This document shows positions 1 through 10,867 of a stretch of DNA of 64,000 nucleotides, one piece after another. Under the pieces are notes generated by a model. It was not told the origin of the DNA. It made no database searches and saw nothing but the letters and a program-made list of their open reading frames with translations. Numbering within the stretch: the first letter of the stretch is position 1; the number at the start of each line of letters is the position of its first letter. The position numbers and the translations under genes are program-made. Source of the DNA: Edolisoma coerulescens (lineage: Eukaryota > Chordata > Aves > Passeriformes > Campephagidae). The DNA is taken from the NCBI GenBank assembly GCA_013397115.1, contig VWZW01007069.1, positions 1,298,405 to 1,362,404 on the forward strand, written 5' to 3'.

Positions 1-3000
1 CCTAATAAATAACCAAGTTCCAAATCAATGCCAATAAACCCCCACAAGAGTACAGTATTGTAAACCTGCCCATCAGTTCTCTATAAAACAGGGCTGCAAG
101 ATGAAAGCAGGTTTAAGTTTAGAAAGCTGCTTCCATTTGCCCTTTCTATGTCCCAGTGAGGCAACCGTGCCAGTGCTGGAAATCACCAAATATGAAGGAA
201 GTGCCTTCTCCAACTGTTCTGATTTCCTTAGGAAAAAAAGGCCTTTGTCATCATATTTTTGTGTATGAGTGCCTATTCTGCTGTCTTCACTTCCTCTTAG
301 AGTAACTTGAATCCAGTGCTGATTTTCAACTAAATTTGAAAATGAATCACAGGTTTCAAGACACAAAATCATCCCAAGTTTAGTGAAAGTAGGCAGCCAG
401 CTGGGAGGGAGATCCAGATGGTGTCTCCAGCCATGGAAAAGGATAGCAAAAGCCTCATTCTTACCAGGCATCAGATGATCCATCTAAGACAAAGACCATA
501 CAGGCCAGGGGGAAAACTTGCATGAAGCACAGATCCATTGGAAACCAGGCTTCAGTGATCCCATTACTCATGGACTTCTTGCTCATTTCTCTTTGACTTT
601 TCTACCACACACAGGGCTGGGGTTCCCCAAATACTTGCTCATGCCATTCACAGTCCAAGCTATGCTCTCAGAATAGATCTCCTTAGTGCCCCACTAAATA
701 GTTCTTCAAATACCATTTCCACATATCTACATTTTTTCTCAGCATAAGAAACCATTTTCACATGTGGCCCTATTTAAAATGGGATTCTGCTCACTGGCAT
801 TGGTTTGTAAAAGCATATGAGTCAGTCTTTTTCCTTCTGTTTGTTGAGCTCAGGTATTCAAATCCCCAAATGGTATTCACTCACCTTTTGTGCAGGCAGA
901 CGTCCTGCCCATGATGCCTTATGCTTGTGAATTATCAAAAGGGCTTCAGGCTATGTAGAGGGGATTTCTTCAACATCTAGCAGTGCCAGTGATGGGATTA
1001 ACCACCTCAGAAGTTTCTGGCCACTCTTCAGAAGAGTCCATGGCAATACTGTTAACTGAGGTGAGGCAAAGCCAGCTGCCATACCTCATACCTCAGGATT
1101 TTAAACTGCTTAAAATGATACACCTAATTGTGCTTAGTATGAATTAGGGAGAACCCATAAAAACTTCTCCAGGACAGGTCAGTTTGTGGCAGATAGAAGC
1201 ACCCATGTGGCTGTGGATGGAAAACCTCTTTCCTCTGCACAGCTGTATCTGGAACAAAACATCTGTCCATGTCCTAACCCAGCCAAGGCTGCAGCTACTG
1301 TTGTTTTAAGAAAGCAACAGTCAGAAAGGAAGTCTTTAAGACTCCAAAACCACCTACTCAAAAAAAGACAACCATATTTCTCTAGCAACACAGACATTAT
1401 AAGGCCCAAGTTTATTGTGCTTCTTCATAGAGCAAAATACTTTTGGGCACATTTTCCAATCCCATAAGTGCTGTGATGGAGTGAAAATGAAATTAATGCA
1501 CAGAACAACTGTTATGATTCAACCTTCAACCTAAAAGTAGTGATCAGTACTGATCATCTGTATCAAGCAAGTTTTGCGCATTCTTTCACAGTTTCAGTGG
1601 CCTTTTTAAAAACCAAACACACATAAAAGGGAGGTGCTCATCTTGACTCCAAATTAATCTGAAATTTTTTTTTATTTCGATATTCAAAACTTAGCATGTA
1701 TCTCCTAAATTAACAAGTACCTTAATACTAGCAGGTAGTAGTAGGCTCTCTTTCCACCCCCCAGCCATCCACTTTCATAAATTGCTAGGAAGATGGATGA
1801 CTGGAGTCCCCTGTTTCTCTTCCACATGAAGTTAAATGGCCAGTGGGGGTCCAGTGTTGCATGTTGAATGTTGGAATAGGCAGCGAATGATCACACAAGC
1901 CTTATTTCTTCAGGGAATCGAGCTCAAAGAATCATCCCCCACCCACTTTTTGCACTAAAAAGACAGCTATTAACTCCTGATCTCCCTGCCTTCGACAGAC
2001 AAAGGAAGTGAAGAAACAAAACAAGTAAGTGATGCTGTTAACTGAGGAATAAATTACTTTTAGTAGTCAGATGGAGGAGAAGCGTCTGAGGAAATGTAAT
2101 CACCACACCCTGCCAGTTATTAAAGGATTGTGTGGAAGCCATGGCTGGGAGACTGCTTATACAAACTTAAGGAAATGTTTGCTTAATAATAAGATTAAAC
2201 AGAAGGTTCCCTGACACTGTCTACTGTGCCTAACAGGACTGGACTGTTAGAGAAAACATGGGCTCTCATTCAGATCCATCCAGGCAGACTGTGGTGTCTG
2301 TGTGGAGCAGACAGATCTGTGCAGGCACAGCTTAACTGCAGGATTCAAGCCACGGGGGAAAAAGAGGAAAATGCTATTTTTTGTCTACAGACTGTGACAA
2401 AAAACAAGGTCAGAAAATTAGTTCCGTTATGGATCAAGACTTACATGCATGTGTACTTTCCAGGCAGAGCAGAGTTGCAACCTGTTCTATTTGAAGGATT
2501 TGTTACTTAGCAAACTTTCAAAGGAAGACTTTTCACGTGCAACTGAATGAAAAAATTGTAAACTGAGATTTGGCCCGAAATACATATTTTTAAAATCAAT
2601 CAACCGATACACAAAATTTACAATAATAAAATGTACAAGTATTATTCCTACTATGAATATCCAGCGGAAATGAACAACACTGCAGAACTCTCTTGGTTAC
2701 ATTTTTTACCAGTGAATGGTACTGTTCACATTCTTCAAAAAGATTACAAGTGGGAGGTTGCATGGAGCTACTCTGATTCATTTAATCTTTTTTTGTCTTT
2801 TTCCAACTAAGCATTTTCACAGGGGAAAAACAATGATGTCATCAAGTTCCTCTCTCTGCTGAGACTGTGTAGTTGCAAGGTTTTCTGCTGATTTATGGAT
2901 TAGAAAATTTCAGTGATATTACTAATAGAAGTAGGTTATCTTGCCATTACTGTGTGGTAGTTCATGAGGGAGATGGAAGTACCTCATGACCTGCTTGTAC

Positions 3001-4946
3001 ATCACAGTTAGGGGATGAAGAATCACCCAACATTCCAGGATACCAAAAAGGAGACCAGAATTAGGCACAACTTTTATTTGAATAAATCAACTCCATATTT
3101 TGTTAGTTATTCTTGTTTCCAACATCATTTTCCTAGTTAGAAGAAACAGACCCAGATGAGAACGAGACAGATTAAATTCAGCCTCTGCAGTGTGCTGCAG
3201 TCTTTCCTGCTACAACTACTGATCCAAATGTTAAAAAAAATCCAACTCATACAAATTTCACATTAAAAGTATTAAATTAATTAGCTACATTTTTAATTAC
3301 CAGGGGAAAAGGACAAAGCTGGTTGTTGCCACCTTCACTATCCAGGCGCTTGTCGTTGTGACTTTTAAGAAAAAGGGCTGAGATGCTGAGTTATTTGTGC
3401 CCAGCCCTGACTCCATTTGGATCTGAGCTTAACTAAGCAGACAGCAGTGAGTTACTACTCAAGGCTGCCACCTCCTGTCTTAAATCTCCACTCCCTCGCG
3501 GGCTGATTGGTAACCTAATCAGGGTGTTCCTCCCAACCCAGGCTTTGATTGTAAAGTTGACTCTGCGTAGAAAGGATGTTTCCTCAAAAATAATCAGAAA
3601 CAAGTATTTACATAAGGTACAGGAACTAGAGCAACCACGCAATATGTTGTATCCGTCTTATGAGCAGCTATTGATTTCCACGGATATCCAAAGCTATGAG
3701 ACCTAATGAAAATAATAATAAAAAAGATGATTTCCTTCTCAAGCAGCACTACGCTGTGTGTCACTGTTCTGCATCTCAGCAGACAGGCCTATCCATCTTA
3801 TTATGCACATTAATCAATTGCCAGATAAAAATACATTACTGACATCTCAAATGTGCTACTGCATTTATAAACTGCTGATTAAAGAGAGAAAGATTAAAGA
3901 GAGAAAAGTTGCATTTTTCCCCCTAGTATTAATACTAATTTAAAGTAAAAGTGGCATCAAAACTGCCAAAGTTGAGAAATTAGAGGCCAGTCTTACACTT
4001 TGCACACTTCAGATGACTGACAGTTCTTTGCTTCTAATCAATTAGGCAACAACCTCACAGTCTTTTATTCGCATCTGAGACTTTCTCTTCATGAGCCTGG
4101 CCACCGGAAGAGTTCCTCTCTTACCATCTAGTCTGAGACATCAGTATGCCCCTAATCAAAAAGCATAAAAATTCTCATACAAAAGTTTTAAGTATATCCA
4201 GTGTTCACCTGCAAAATACAAAAAACCCAAACAAAACACCCCCTCCCCCAAATCTGTATTTCCTTTCCTTCTTGTTTGACTTATTCAGTTCGAAATTCAG
4301 GGCAAATAGTCTCTACAAAATTGCTCGTGGAAAGTCTGTGATATTGAGTGTGACAGGAGAAGAGAGGTTTTCCTTATTTTAAGCTAGGGGTGCATCCACA
4401 TTTTTGATCTATTTCCTCATTTTCATTCTCAATCTTACTAAGTTTTTGGACTTGGTTAAAAACAAAAGGCTTTAAAAATACCAAGTCTTTTGAGAAAAAG
4501 CAAAAGGTGCAATTCAAACTCCCAGCAATAACAGATACTGATAACGTGTATGCCTTCTGGAAAAGCTGCTTAATGAAAGACATTGCACTTTATTCAGAAA
4601 TGTCTCTCTCATTTAGTCAAACCTCCCTGGTCTTCAAAATATGGTATAGAGCTCTCCAAGCATTGCAGCACCCTGAGCAGGAGAGCTTGAAAACCCCTGC
4701 AGAACAGCAGCACTGTAGGCTTTCCTGCATCCCACAGACCAGGGAACCAACCCACAGGTGTTTCCATCTCCAAACTTGTTGCATGCGGAATCCTTGCAGG
4801 ATTGAATCCGTTGGGATTGAATCTCTCCAATATCCTTGCACGTGGCCTATTTACTAAGCCCACATGTCCTACTTCCGTGGTGCTCTCTGCTCTGAAATTT
4901 TTGTTGCACCTCATCTTGCTTCAGTCACTGCAACTCATAAAATCAC
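1..4946. other. upstream non-coding flank, no gene recognised
   Basis: About 5 kb of AT-rich sequence in which I recognise no coding exon, RNA gene or clear transposon. Open frames here are short; the longest is 136 codons on the minus strand at 73-483, resembles no family I know and is within chance expectation. A small direct repeat of a 15-bp unit occurs at 3877-3906. Poly(A)-type hexamers occur on the minus strand near 3070, but no exon can be attached to them. In human the next gene upstream of ACTR2 is RAB1A on the opposite strand; nothing here matches RAB1A coding sequence. Confidence 0.6.
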
Positions 4947-5416
4947 GGGATCACAGAATGGTTTGGGTTGGAAGGGACCTTAAAGATCATCCAGTCCATC
5001 CTCAGGATCACAGAATGGTTTGGGTTGGAAGGGACCTTAAAGATCATCCAGTCCAACCTCCTGCCACGGGCAGGGACACCTCCCACCAGACCAGTTTGCG
5101 CCAAGCCCCATCCAACCTGACCGTTCACACTCACAGAGATGGGGCATCCACGGCTTCTCTGGGCAGTCTGTGCCCGTGTCTAATCACCTTTGTCATAAAA
5201 AACGTCTTTCTTATGTCCAATCTAAACCTGCCCTCTCAGTTTAAAACCATTGCCCCTTGTCCTGTCACTATAGGCCTTGGTAAAAAGTCTTCTGCCACTT
5301 TTCTTATAAAGCCCCCTTCTAGTATTGAAAAGCCAAAATAAAGTCTCCCCAGAACCTTCTCTTCTCCAGGCTGAACAACCCCAGCTCACTCGGCCTGTCT
5401 TCATAGGAAAAATGGA
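4947..5416 (-). mobile_element. CR1 LINE fragment (3' end), antisense
   Basis: The segment begins with the reverse complement of the avian CR1 3' tail (GATCACAGAATGG followed by TTTGGGTTGGAAGGGACC) and runs leftward into CR1 sequence to about TCTCCAGGCTGAACAACCCC and CGGCCTGTCTTCATAGGA. This is the common 5'-truncated CR1 copy of birds, with its sense strand on the minus strand. It is about 470 bp long, and the 179-codon frame through it (4802-5341) is not a gene. Oddly, the tail end is duplicated (separate entry). Well-kept similarity to the avian consensus suggests a moderately young copy, but I could not compute divergence. Confidence 0.93.
4948..5055. repeat. 51-bp perfect tandem duplication of CR1 tail
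   Basis: Positions 4948-4998 and 5005-5055 are identical over 51 bp, separated by 6 bp, giving a 57-bp period. Both copies are the antisense CR1 3' terminus. The duplication therefore happened at or after insertion of the CR1 copy. Confidence 0.95.
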
Positions 5417-8400
5417 AAACCTCACTGCTTTCTAGCTTCTAATACATACAGTATTTTACAGCAACCACAGTACACTCATGTAAAAGTATTTGGTAAGAAC
5501 TGATTTTAGATGTGCAGAAAACAGATAAAGAATGGTAAAAAAAAATGCATGAATGAATTTGTTAAAAGTAACATTTACCCTTATGGGGCTTAACTTCACC
5601 ACAATAAAGAATGAATTTATTTGAAACCACTTTCTTTGAAAATCTGAGATGCAAATTGACTCCAGCTACCAGAATTCAGCAAATTACGTCAAATAGCACA
5701 GCTATTTTGCATGTGCTGTGGATGAGTTTTGAAATTTGCATTTATTTATTTAAGAAGTCAGTATTCAAGCTCACAGTATTAAAAAAATCAGTGTTGTGGT
5801 TAATGCACAGCACTGGGTATCAGATGATTTAGATTCTAGTCTTGGCTCTGTCTCAGACTTCCCCTATGAGATCATCACTTACAATTATCTTTTCAGAATT
5901 GGTATCTAATTTTGGATAAGCCAGCTTTGCCTGCCAGACTTTAATATCTGGAACCCAGTTTTCAGAAAATTGTTTAATTCACTTCAGCTGGTATAAAAAG
6001 AACTCAAAATCTCTGGAAATCAGGTTTGTGAAACTCTGACATTCTGTTGGTTGTCATTTATATCTCTGGGAAGTGGCCTCAAAATGTTACCAGTGACGTA
6101 GGTGGAGAATTCAGATTTATTAATACTTTGCACCCGCTGCACATGCCTAAACAACTACAAAATATTTAGGGCAATGGAGAACAGAGTCCAGAGAGAGCAT
6201 CCAGGGGTTTCCCATGAGTCCAGTGTCCAACACATCTTATCTGCACATTTCACTGCTTCATCTTAAGGCCTCAGAAATTAAACTGTTTCAAATAAGAAGC
6301 ATAGCTGTAAAGATAGATTTTCTTTACTGAAAAACTGTTTGTGGCCCCTAAATTACAGTGAAATCAATACAAGTGTATGCCCTGCACGGATCTGGGCTTT
6401 TGTGACAGAGCATCATCACATCTACAGTGGTAGATTCATGATGATTTGCAGTGCCTGAACTCTATAAGATAACTGTTTGAAGTTGAGTTGTAAAAGTTTT
6501 GAATGGCAGATGGGACATATGCTAGAGATACTACATGAAATGGAAGTTTTGTTGAATTTAAACCATAAAGTGACCTTTACAATGTGTTCTTATGTTTATC
6601 TGGAAATGAGCCAACAAAAATAAAAGTTCATACTCTGTACCCCTGTGACGCTAAAAAGGAAAAACATTTTCTCCGCCTTGTGAAGAAATGTTTGTGAAAA
6701 ATACCTAACAATAAAACCCTGTCCTCACAGTATTTTTTTAATTAAACAGCCAAATATCTCAGTCAAGAATCCTCATGTAACCTACACTGGATCATACCAT
6801 CTGTGTGAAGATGTTTTGCAGTAATGCCAGTACTTCCAGCTCAGATGACTCAGAATGGGTGGTGCTTATAGGGAGGAGAATCCAGACCCTTTTGTCCTTC
6901 ACAGAAATCCAGGCCTGCTCAACACTCTCGGCTTGGTGCATTTTGACAACCAAGCTGTCTTTTCTCAGCAGGAAAACTATCCAGCTTTGGCCCCCAGGGC
7001 CACGCTGCCTCTGGCACCTGAGCGTGGTTGGCTTTGATAACCAGGAAAGTGAGATATTCAGGATTTGGTGAAGGTCAGAGCCCCTTAATGCTAATGAGGT
7101 AGTCATACAATGTTGAAGGTGTGTCTGCTGAGGGCTTACCTGCCCTTTAAACCATGATCTATTCAGAAGTATCCAGACTGTTTTTAACTTACTGCATCCA
7201 CAGTTTGATAAATCCAGAAAAGGATCAGCGTTTAGTCAGGGGACACTTTCTGTGAATATTTCTAGTCTTCTATTTTTGGTAAAGTAATGAAATAAATCCA
7301 AGACAAAGGTAAAATGCCTCAATAAGAAACCAAGAAGATTATTGAAGAGAAAAGATTAATGCTAGTTTTCAGGTAGAGTGTCTTTCTCCTGTCCTGCCAA
7401 TACAACTTTGGAACCAGCCTCATCAGCATAGGAACTGGCCTCAGTTTCTCCAGCCAGCTAGAGTTTGCAGGTCCAAATTCCATACACCTACACTGGGAGA
7501 GAGGGCTCTGTGGGGAGTGGAGGCAGGACTAAGGAACACACTGTTTGCTTTGCTGTGAGCAAGATATCACTGGCTCCTCCTAGACCCTCCTTTCTCTTCT
7601 ATACTGAGCAGAGCTATGGAACGGCTGTTGCAATAACTCATTTTCCCTTTTAATTCTGAGTATTTCCTGTATCTCTTTATATGCCTGCACATTAGGATAA
7701 GCACAGAGCACTTAGTTGGCAAGTTCATAAAAGTCTATCAAACACAGTATAAGACAGAGGTAGTACTTTCTCTGATAAGCTTCAGTGCTCTGCTTAGTCA
7801 TCATACTTTTATTATCTTCTATCACGACATCTTGAGCACTCACAAAAGTCACACCAAGTCACAACACCTTCTCCTGTTAGGAAACTGTGGATAGTTCTCT
7901 CCATGGCTCTTACAAGGAGCAGCAGCGAGTAGACAGTAGCTTTTTGGAAGACAAATCTTTTATTTACACAATATTACAAAGATCACTTTTCAACTTACTG
8001 CAAAAACTCTAAGTTATGAAGTGTATATACAAAATGACTCTGAAGGTAGGAAACAATTGGATTTTTTTTCTTCTGTTTGCTTATTTCTTTACAACCTTCT
8101 AAGCAAGTTGCACTAACTGAAATATGTGCAATATATACACAAAGAAGATAATTCAAATGTATAGGATTCAAACCCATCAATTCACTGATTTTTAAGCTTT
8201 TCCACTTCTTTGCATCATATGACTGACCTAAGAAAGAAATACCAATTCCTGTATACCTTGGGTGTAGTTAAAATAAACCTTATTCTCTGTTACCCTGCTC
8301 ACAGCAAAAGACACTGATCAGTACAGACCACGATACAACTTCCTTTCCTGTTAAAGAAAATGTTCTTACCATTATCTGCAACTTTCTTCCTACAGACACT

Positions 8401-9700
8401 TTTTTTAATCTTTAAAACAAGAAGTAATATCTCACTTCAACTAAATCAGTAAAGTAAGTTTTAAAAGAGATGTCTGCTCAAACCACATTATATTTTGTCT
8501 CATACACTGTATATGACATTTAATAAAATACAAAAATCTTATAAGGCTATCCAACAGCTAACAGCAACAACAGTTGGTAGTAAGAACAGTGGTGACTTTA
8601 TTGACAATACCATGCAGGATGTAAGTTCTGGTACTTCTGGTACAGAACTTGTATCCCTTTGATATGAAATCTTTATGCTGGGCTACAAACAGCAAATTAA
8701 CCATTTATATTTGCCAGACTTCAGTATCACTATTTCTTGAGAGACTTTAATTACACTGTAAATTCTGATGGCAATTATCAAACTAACCCTTTGTCACACA
8801 GCGTTTTCTTTAACTGATAGCCTAAATTCCTGCTATCAGGAAAAGGCTCATCTGATAAAAGTTACAAAACATTATTAAAAAAGAGTTACGTGTTATATAT
8901 AACCTATTTAAGGATCTAGTGAATATCTAACCTCAGAAAAGTGAGTGAAGGAAGTTTGCTCTTTCTGTACTTCATGTCTGCCATATTAAAACTTAGTTTG
9001 CCTTGGAGCAGAGTAAATATTGCCATCACATGAGAAGGGATAGCTGAAGCATTCTGCGTGACAAATAACTTGAACCCAAAATGAAACATTTCTCACTCAG
9101 AGATTGCAGATGCTTTACCCATGAGCATTAGTATCATGTGGCATGGTACCATATCCAGCTTTGTGGGACTAAGACACAGGCAGGTTAAGTGCTGTGTCCA
9201 GAATTACCCAGCAAGTCCAACAGCAGAGTAGGAAACAGGGTGTCGTTTCCCTAGTGAGCCCTCTATGCTGGGTTCAACAAGCTGAGGGATTTAAAACATA
9301 CAGATTAATTAATTTTTCTGGACAAAGAGCAGGCTTTTAAGGCAATTGCTTTATGCATCTAGCTTCAGCCAGCAATGTAAACCATGCCATGCTCTGAAAA
9401 GCAGATTAAAATATGAACGTTAATCGTATGTATATTAGAAAGAAATCCATACCCAGGTAAAGCTGTGCAGAGTGACCAGGATGTCCTTCCATCACAGCTG
9501 CATGCCACTGGATTAGTCCATGTTTGTTTCCATAGCCTCTTCATCCTGCTAGGTATGACAACCCTGTTGTTTCCTCATTCTCAATATCTGGATGTCATTA
9601 AAGTTTAAAAAAAGTCAAATATTATGGCCTATATTCTGGTATTTTTAAAATTTCTGATCATTCCCACTATTCTGTAAAATTAAAGGTAGAAAAAAAAATT
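5417..9700. other. non-coding flank, no gene recognised
   Basis: AT-rich sequence without a recognisable gene. A slightly GC-richer patch at about 6800-7100 carries three overlapping short frames on both strands, none of which I recognise. From about 7930 rightward the minus strand looks like 3' UTR sequence (see the poly(A) candidate at 7959), but no coding exon on that strand was found up to the CpG island. Confidence 0.5.
7959..7968 (-). other. candidate poly(A) signal with overlapping Pumilio site
   Basis: On the minus strand the sequence reads TGTAAATAAAAG. It combines a Pumilio-type UGUANAUA element with an overlapping AATAAA hexamer. The AT-rich tract to the right would be the corresponding 3' UTR. 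No coding exon is visible, so this may be the end of an unassigned non-coding or distal-spliced transcript, or chance. Confidence 0.25.
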
Positions 9701-9992
9701 ACAACCATAAACACATACATCTATCCATATGTGATAGGAGAAATGGGCTTAATGTCTTTATAAAAGACTTGACCTGAAAGGACCAGTGAGGTTCTGGAAG
9801 AATGGGTGTGGCGGCCTTTACCGACATCAAGCCGTGCAAGTTTGTTGCAGAGCCAAGCACAGCCCGAACTTGTGAACTTCAGGGAAAAATGCACACTTAA
9901 GAGACTTACGAGTATGCACTTCTCCACCCAGAGTGGGCTAAAAGCTAATTTTAATGGTCAGGCAATGCATGATAAGGAGGGGATACATGTTC

Positions 9993-10197
9993 AAGGGGGA
10001 GTGTGTAGTAAATGGTTCGGGAAGGCTGTACCTGGGGAAAGGAGGAGGGCAACATGCGTCCTCCAAAAAGTCGAGAGAAACCCCACAGGGGTATGGCCCA
10101 GCGGGCTCTCTGCCTTTACTGGAATAAAGTTGACTTTTGCAGGACTCCTCTGTCTCTGTTGTGGACACTGGCCTTTTGCAGCGTGATTTTCCACACA
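9993..10197 (+). mobile_element. ERVL-like 3' LTR with polypurine tract
   Basis: A polypurine tract (AAGGGGGAG, 9993-10001) is followed by TGTAGTAAATGGTTCGGG at 10004. The element appears to end in CACA near 10197, giving the TG...CA ends expected of an LTR. An AATAAA hexamer lies at 10123-10128, suitable for the R region. The tract just upstream of the LTR is what precedes a 3' LTR in a retrovirus, so some internal sequence may remain to the left (perhaps from about 9720), but I see no gag, pol or env coding. No clear target-site duplication is visible. The LTR start resembles avian ERVL LTRs as I remember them, which is recall rather than a search. The copy is old and non-coding. Confidence 0.65.
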
Positions 10198-10382
10198 ATA
10201 TGTAACTCTCTTAACTACACAACCCCCCTCGTGGCTATATTCTTTGTGTGATACCTAATTGTAACAGGCTGCTGTTCACAGTGGACCGACACAGCTCATG
10301 GCACGGAAGGAAAAACCGGGGGCTTGTTCCTGACTTCTCGCGGAAGTCAGTGGAATTTGGGGCAACACAATAAACAAACACC

Positions 10383-10471
10383 GGGCTGCCAGAGATGATG
10401 CAGGAGGTCATACTTATCCTTTACAAATATTGGGCTGCCAGAGGGGAGCCAGGTGATCACACTTATCTTTT
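10383..10471 (+). repeat. imperfect 49-bp tandem duplication
   Basis: GGGCTGCCAGAG starts at 10383 and again at 10432, and both copies continue into a similar stretch ending ACTTATC. The two copies have diverged by several substitutions and small indels. They lie between the LTR and the CpG island and may be part of a further LTR-type element (10198-10590) that I cannot name. Confidence 0.7.
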
Positions 10472-10839
10472 CCTTTATTCAGAGCCCATCACGCAAATGC
10501 AAACTGTTCGCCAAGCAGACCGGGGCAAGCCTCCTGGGAGGAGCAGAAGTTCTTCCAGGATGTCGAGCTATGGAATAACACAATATTCATGTCAAATATA
10601 AGCTTTTAAGAGCTGCCTGATTTGGCTCGGTGCGAAGAGAGCGGGCAGACCCCCGGGGGAGGGGAAGGCGTGAGGGGGGAAGGCGAGCAGGCCCTCAGGA
10701 GACCCGTCCCCGCCTCGGCATCGGTGCGAGACGAAAGCAAAAGCCGACTTGGCAAGCTGGGGTGACTCGGGGAGGCTTGGGGCGCCTCGGGGACTCGGTT
10801 TCGGGGCCGCTTTGCCGCCCGGGTCCGGCCGCCGCCGCG

Positions 10840-10853
10840 GCCGCCATGGCAAC
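10840..10853 (+). promoter_or_regulatory. RFX X-box match overlapping YY1 core
   Basis: GCCGCCATGGCAAC fits the RFX consensus RYYRCC-N(1-3)-RGYAAC at every position with a 2-bp spacer. The reverse complement of 10840-10849 (CCATGGCGGC) also contains the YY1 core ATGGCGGC. It lies at the centre of the CpG island. Confidence 0.55.
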
Positions 10854-10865
10854 GGGGGCGGGGCC
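10854..10865 (+). promoter_or_regulatory. GC box (Sp/KLF)
   Basis: GGGGGCGGGGCC is a full Sp1-type GC box directly abutting the X-box and ending one base before the gap-flanking G at 10866. Confidence 0.6.
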
Positions 10866-10866
10866 G

Positions 10867-10867
10867 N
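10867..10867. other. ACTR2: N: probable assembly gap; ACTR2 exon 1 likely lost here
   Basis: A single N inside the CpG island. Exon 1 of ACTR2, which should encode the first 16 residues, is not found in the island or anywhere upstream of exon 2. A collapsed gap in very GC-rich DNA is the simplest explanation, since such promoters are often missing in bird assemblies. The N could also be one uncalled base, in which case exon 1 lies elsewhere. Confidence 0.55.

Noticed and set aside
73..483. 136-codon minus-strand open frame
   Set aside because: No recognised domain and no splice or promoter context. A rough estimate for 64 kb of this composition gives a few frames this long by chance.
4802..5341. 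179-codon plus-strand frame
   Set aside because: It runs antisense through the CR1 fragment and includes the duplicated tail; not a gene.
9806..10186. 126-codon frame over the LTR
   Set aside because: It spans the polypurine tract and LTR out of any retroviral context. No gag, pol or env motif is visible.
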